From positions 1 to 22,097 of the forward strand of contig CALNAU010000128.1 in the NCBI GenBank assembly GCA_937874275.1: a DNA stretch of 22,097 bases, given 5' to 3'. The DNA comes from an uncultured Clostridia bacterium. Lineage in GTDB: Bacteria > Bacillota > Clostridia > Christensenellales > Aristaeellaceae. Every line of letters begins with the position of its first letter. Position 1 is the stretch's first letter. The notes under the pieces are model-generated. The model had not been told where the DNA came from, searched no databases, and saw only the letters and a program-made list of their open reading frames with translations. Positions 21,498 to 22,097 of the stretch are shown one piece after another. The position numbers and the translations under genes were made by a program.

Positions 21498-22097
21498 ATG
21501 CAAAATGTACCTACGGCCCGGGAAGCCGAGGCGCTGCTGGCCTGGGCGCAGACACAGAACCCCGGCGCATGGGTAGTGCATTCGCGCACGGTGGGTCGCG
21601 CCGCGCGGACAATCGCCGCGGCGTGCGGCATAGACGCGGAGCGCTGCCATGCCATGGGGCTGCTGCACGATGTGGGCAGATACGAGGGACCAAGCGCCCT
21701 GCGCCATGTCATCGCGGGCTACGACCTGATGACGGCAAAGGGGTATCCGGGTGCCGCGCTCGGCTGCCTGACGCACTCCTTCCCGATCCAGCGCCTGGCG
21801 GCGTTCAGCGGGGCGAATGACTGTACTGCGGAGGAGACTGGGCGCATTGAATCGCTGCTGGCGGCCGTGCAATATAACGATGAGCTGCGGCTGATCCAGC
21901 TGTGCGATGCCCTGTGCCTGCCGGACCGGGTTACTTTGATGGAGCGCAGGCTGATGGATGTGGCGCTGCGCAACGGCGTGGATGAACACAGCACCCAGAA
22001 GTGGCGCGCCTTCTTTGACCTCAAAGAACGCTTTGACCGCAAGTGCGGCCAAAGCGTGTATGCGCTGTTCGCGCAGGAAATCATGGCCGATATCGGC
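21498..22097 (+). CDS. HD-domain phosphohydrolase-like protein (partial, runs off the window)
   Basis: The reading frame is open for 200 codons from the ATG to the window edge, so the C-terminus is missing. HD-domain residues are visible: H28 in VVHSRTV, the paired H57-D58 in GLLHDVG, and D137 in LCDALCLP. This is the H...HD...D metal-binding pattern of this hydrolase superfamily, which acts on phosphate esters, often nucleotides or signalling nucleotides. GGAGGAATAGG precedes the ATG. It directly follows the rpsT terminator. The substrate cannot be assigned, although the compact single domain resembles small predicted HD hydrolases of Firmicutes. Confidence 0.8.
   Translation, partial: MQNVPTAREAEALLAWAQTQNPGAWVVHSRTVGRAARTIAAACGIDAERCHAMGLLHDVGRYEGPSALRHVIAGYDLMTAKGYPGAALGCLTHSFPIQRLAAFSGANDCTAEETGRIESLLAAVQYNDELRLIQLCDALCLPDRVTLMERRLMDVALRNGVDEHSTQKWRAFFDLKERFDRKCGQSVYALFAQEIMADIG

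Overview
The window is a GC-rich bacterial chromosome segment packed with metabolic genes. It holds no mobile elements, CRISPR arrays, tRNAs or rRNAs that I can see. Gene style (strong Shine-Dalgarno sites, S20 sequence, three-gene pntAA/pntAB/pntB transhydrogenase, SDR-type mannonate reductase, LarA family enzyme) suggests an anaerobic Firmicute, probably a GC-rich clostridial lineage. Both solute-binding proteins have signal peptides ending in ALA-E with no lipobox cysteine, which I associate with Christensenellales-like Clostridia. That placement is an inference and is only moderately secure.

Layout. 13-807 (-): a TIM-barrel sugar epimerase-like gene, divergent from the next block. 1110-8794 (+): a seven-gene operon with a TRAP transporter (dctP, dctQ, dctM), an SDR close to D-mannonate oxidoreductase, a PfkB sugar-acid kinase, 6-phosphogluconate dehydrogenase, and a LarA-type nickel-pincer racemase/epimerase that overlaps gnd by 8 bases. 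A perfect 17-bp hairpin at 8808-8844 terminates this operon and the converging one. 8858-16615 (-): an eight-gene operon with tctC, tctB, two tctA copies, a VOC protein, a TIM-barrel epimerase, a Gfo/Idh/MocA dehydrogenase and a NagB-like protein. 17045-19922 (+): pntAA-pntAB-pntB. 19991-21007 (-): an orphan PTS IIC-like membrane protein. 21177-21446 (+): rpsT with its terminator. 21498 to the end (+): an HD-domain protein cut by the window edge.

How the genes may work together. The first operon looks like an import-and-conversion route for a sugar acid. The usual Entner-Doudoroff-type enzymes (mannonate dehydratase, KDPG aldolase) are absent, while gnd is present. A consistent but untested model is fructuronate -> mannonate (SDR) -> gluconate (LarA-type C2 epimerase) -> 6-phosphogluconate (PfkB kinase) -> ribulose 5-phosphate + CO2 + NADPH (Gnd). 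The second operon pairs a tripartite tricarboxylate transporter with sugar redox and isomerase enzymes and probably handles another carbohydrate-derived acid.

The clearest signals for follow-up are the LarA/Gnd/PfkB/SDR combination, an 884-base tract that reads as identical between the two tctA genes and is flanked by diverged sequence (recent gene conversion), a PntB whose NADP(H) 2'-phosphate-gripping motif is replaced, and a NagB-like protein with altered catalytic positions.
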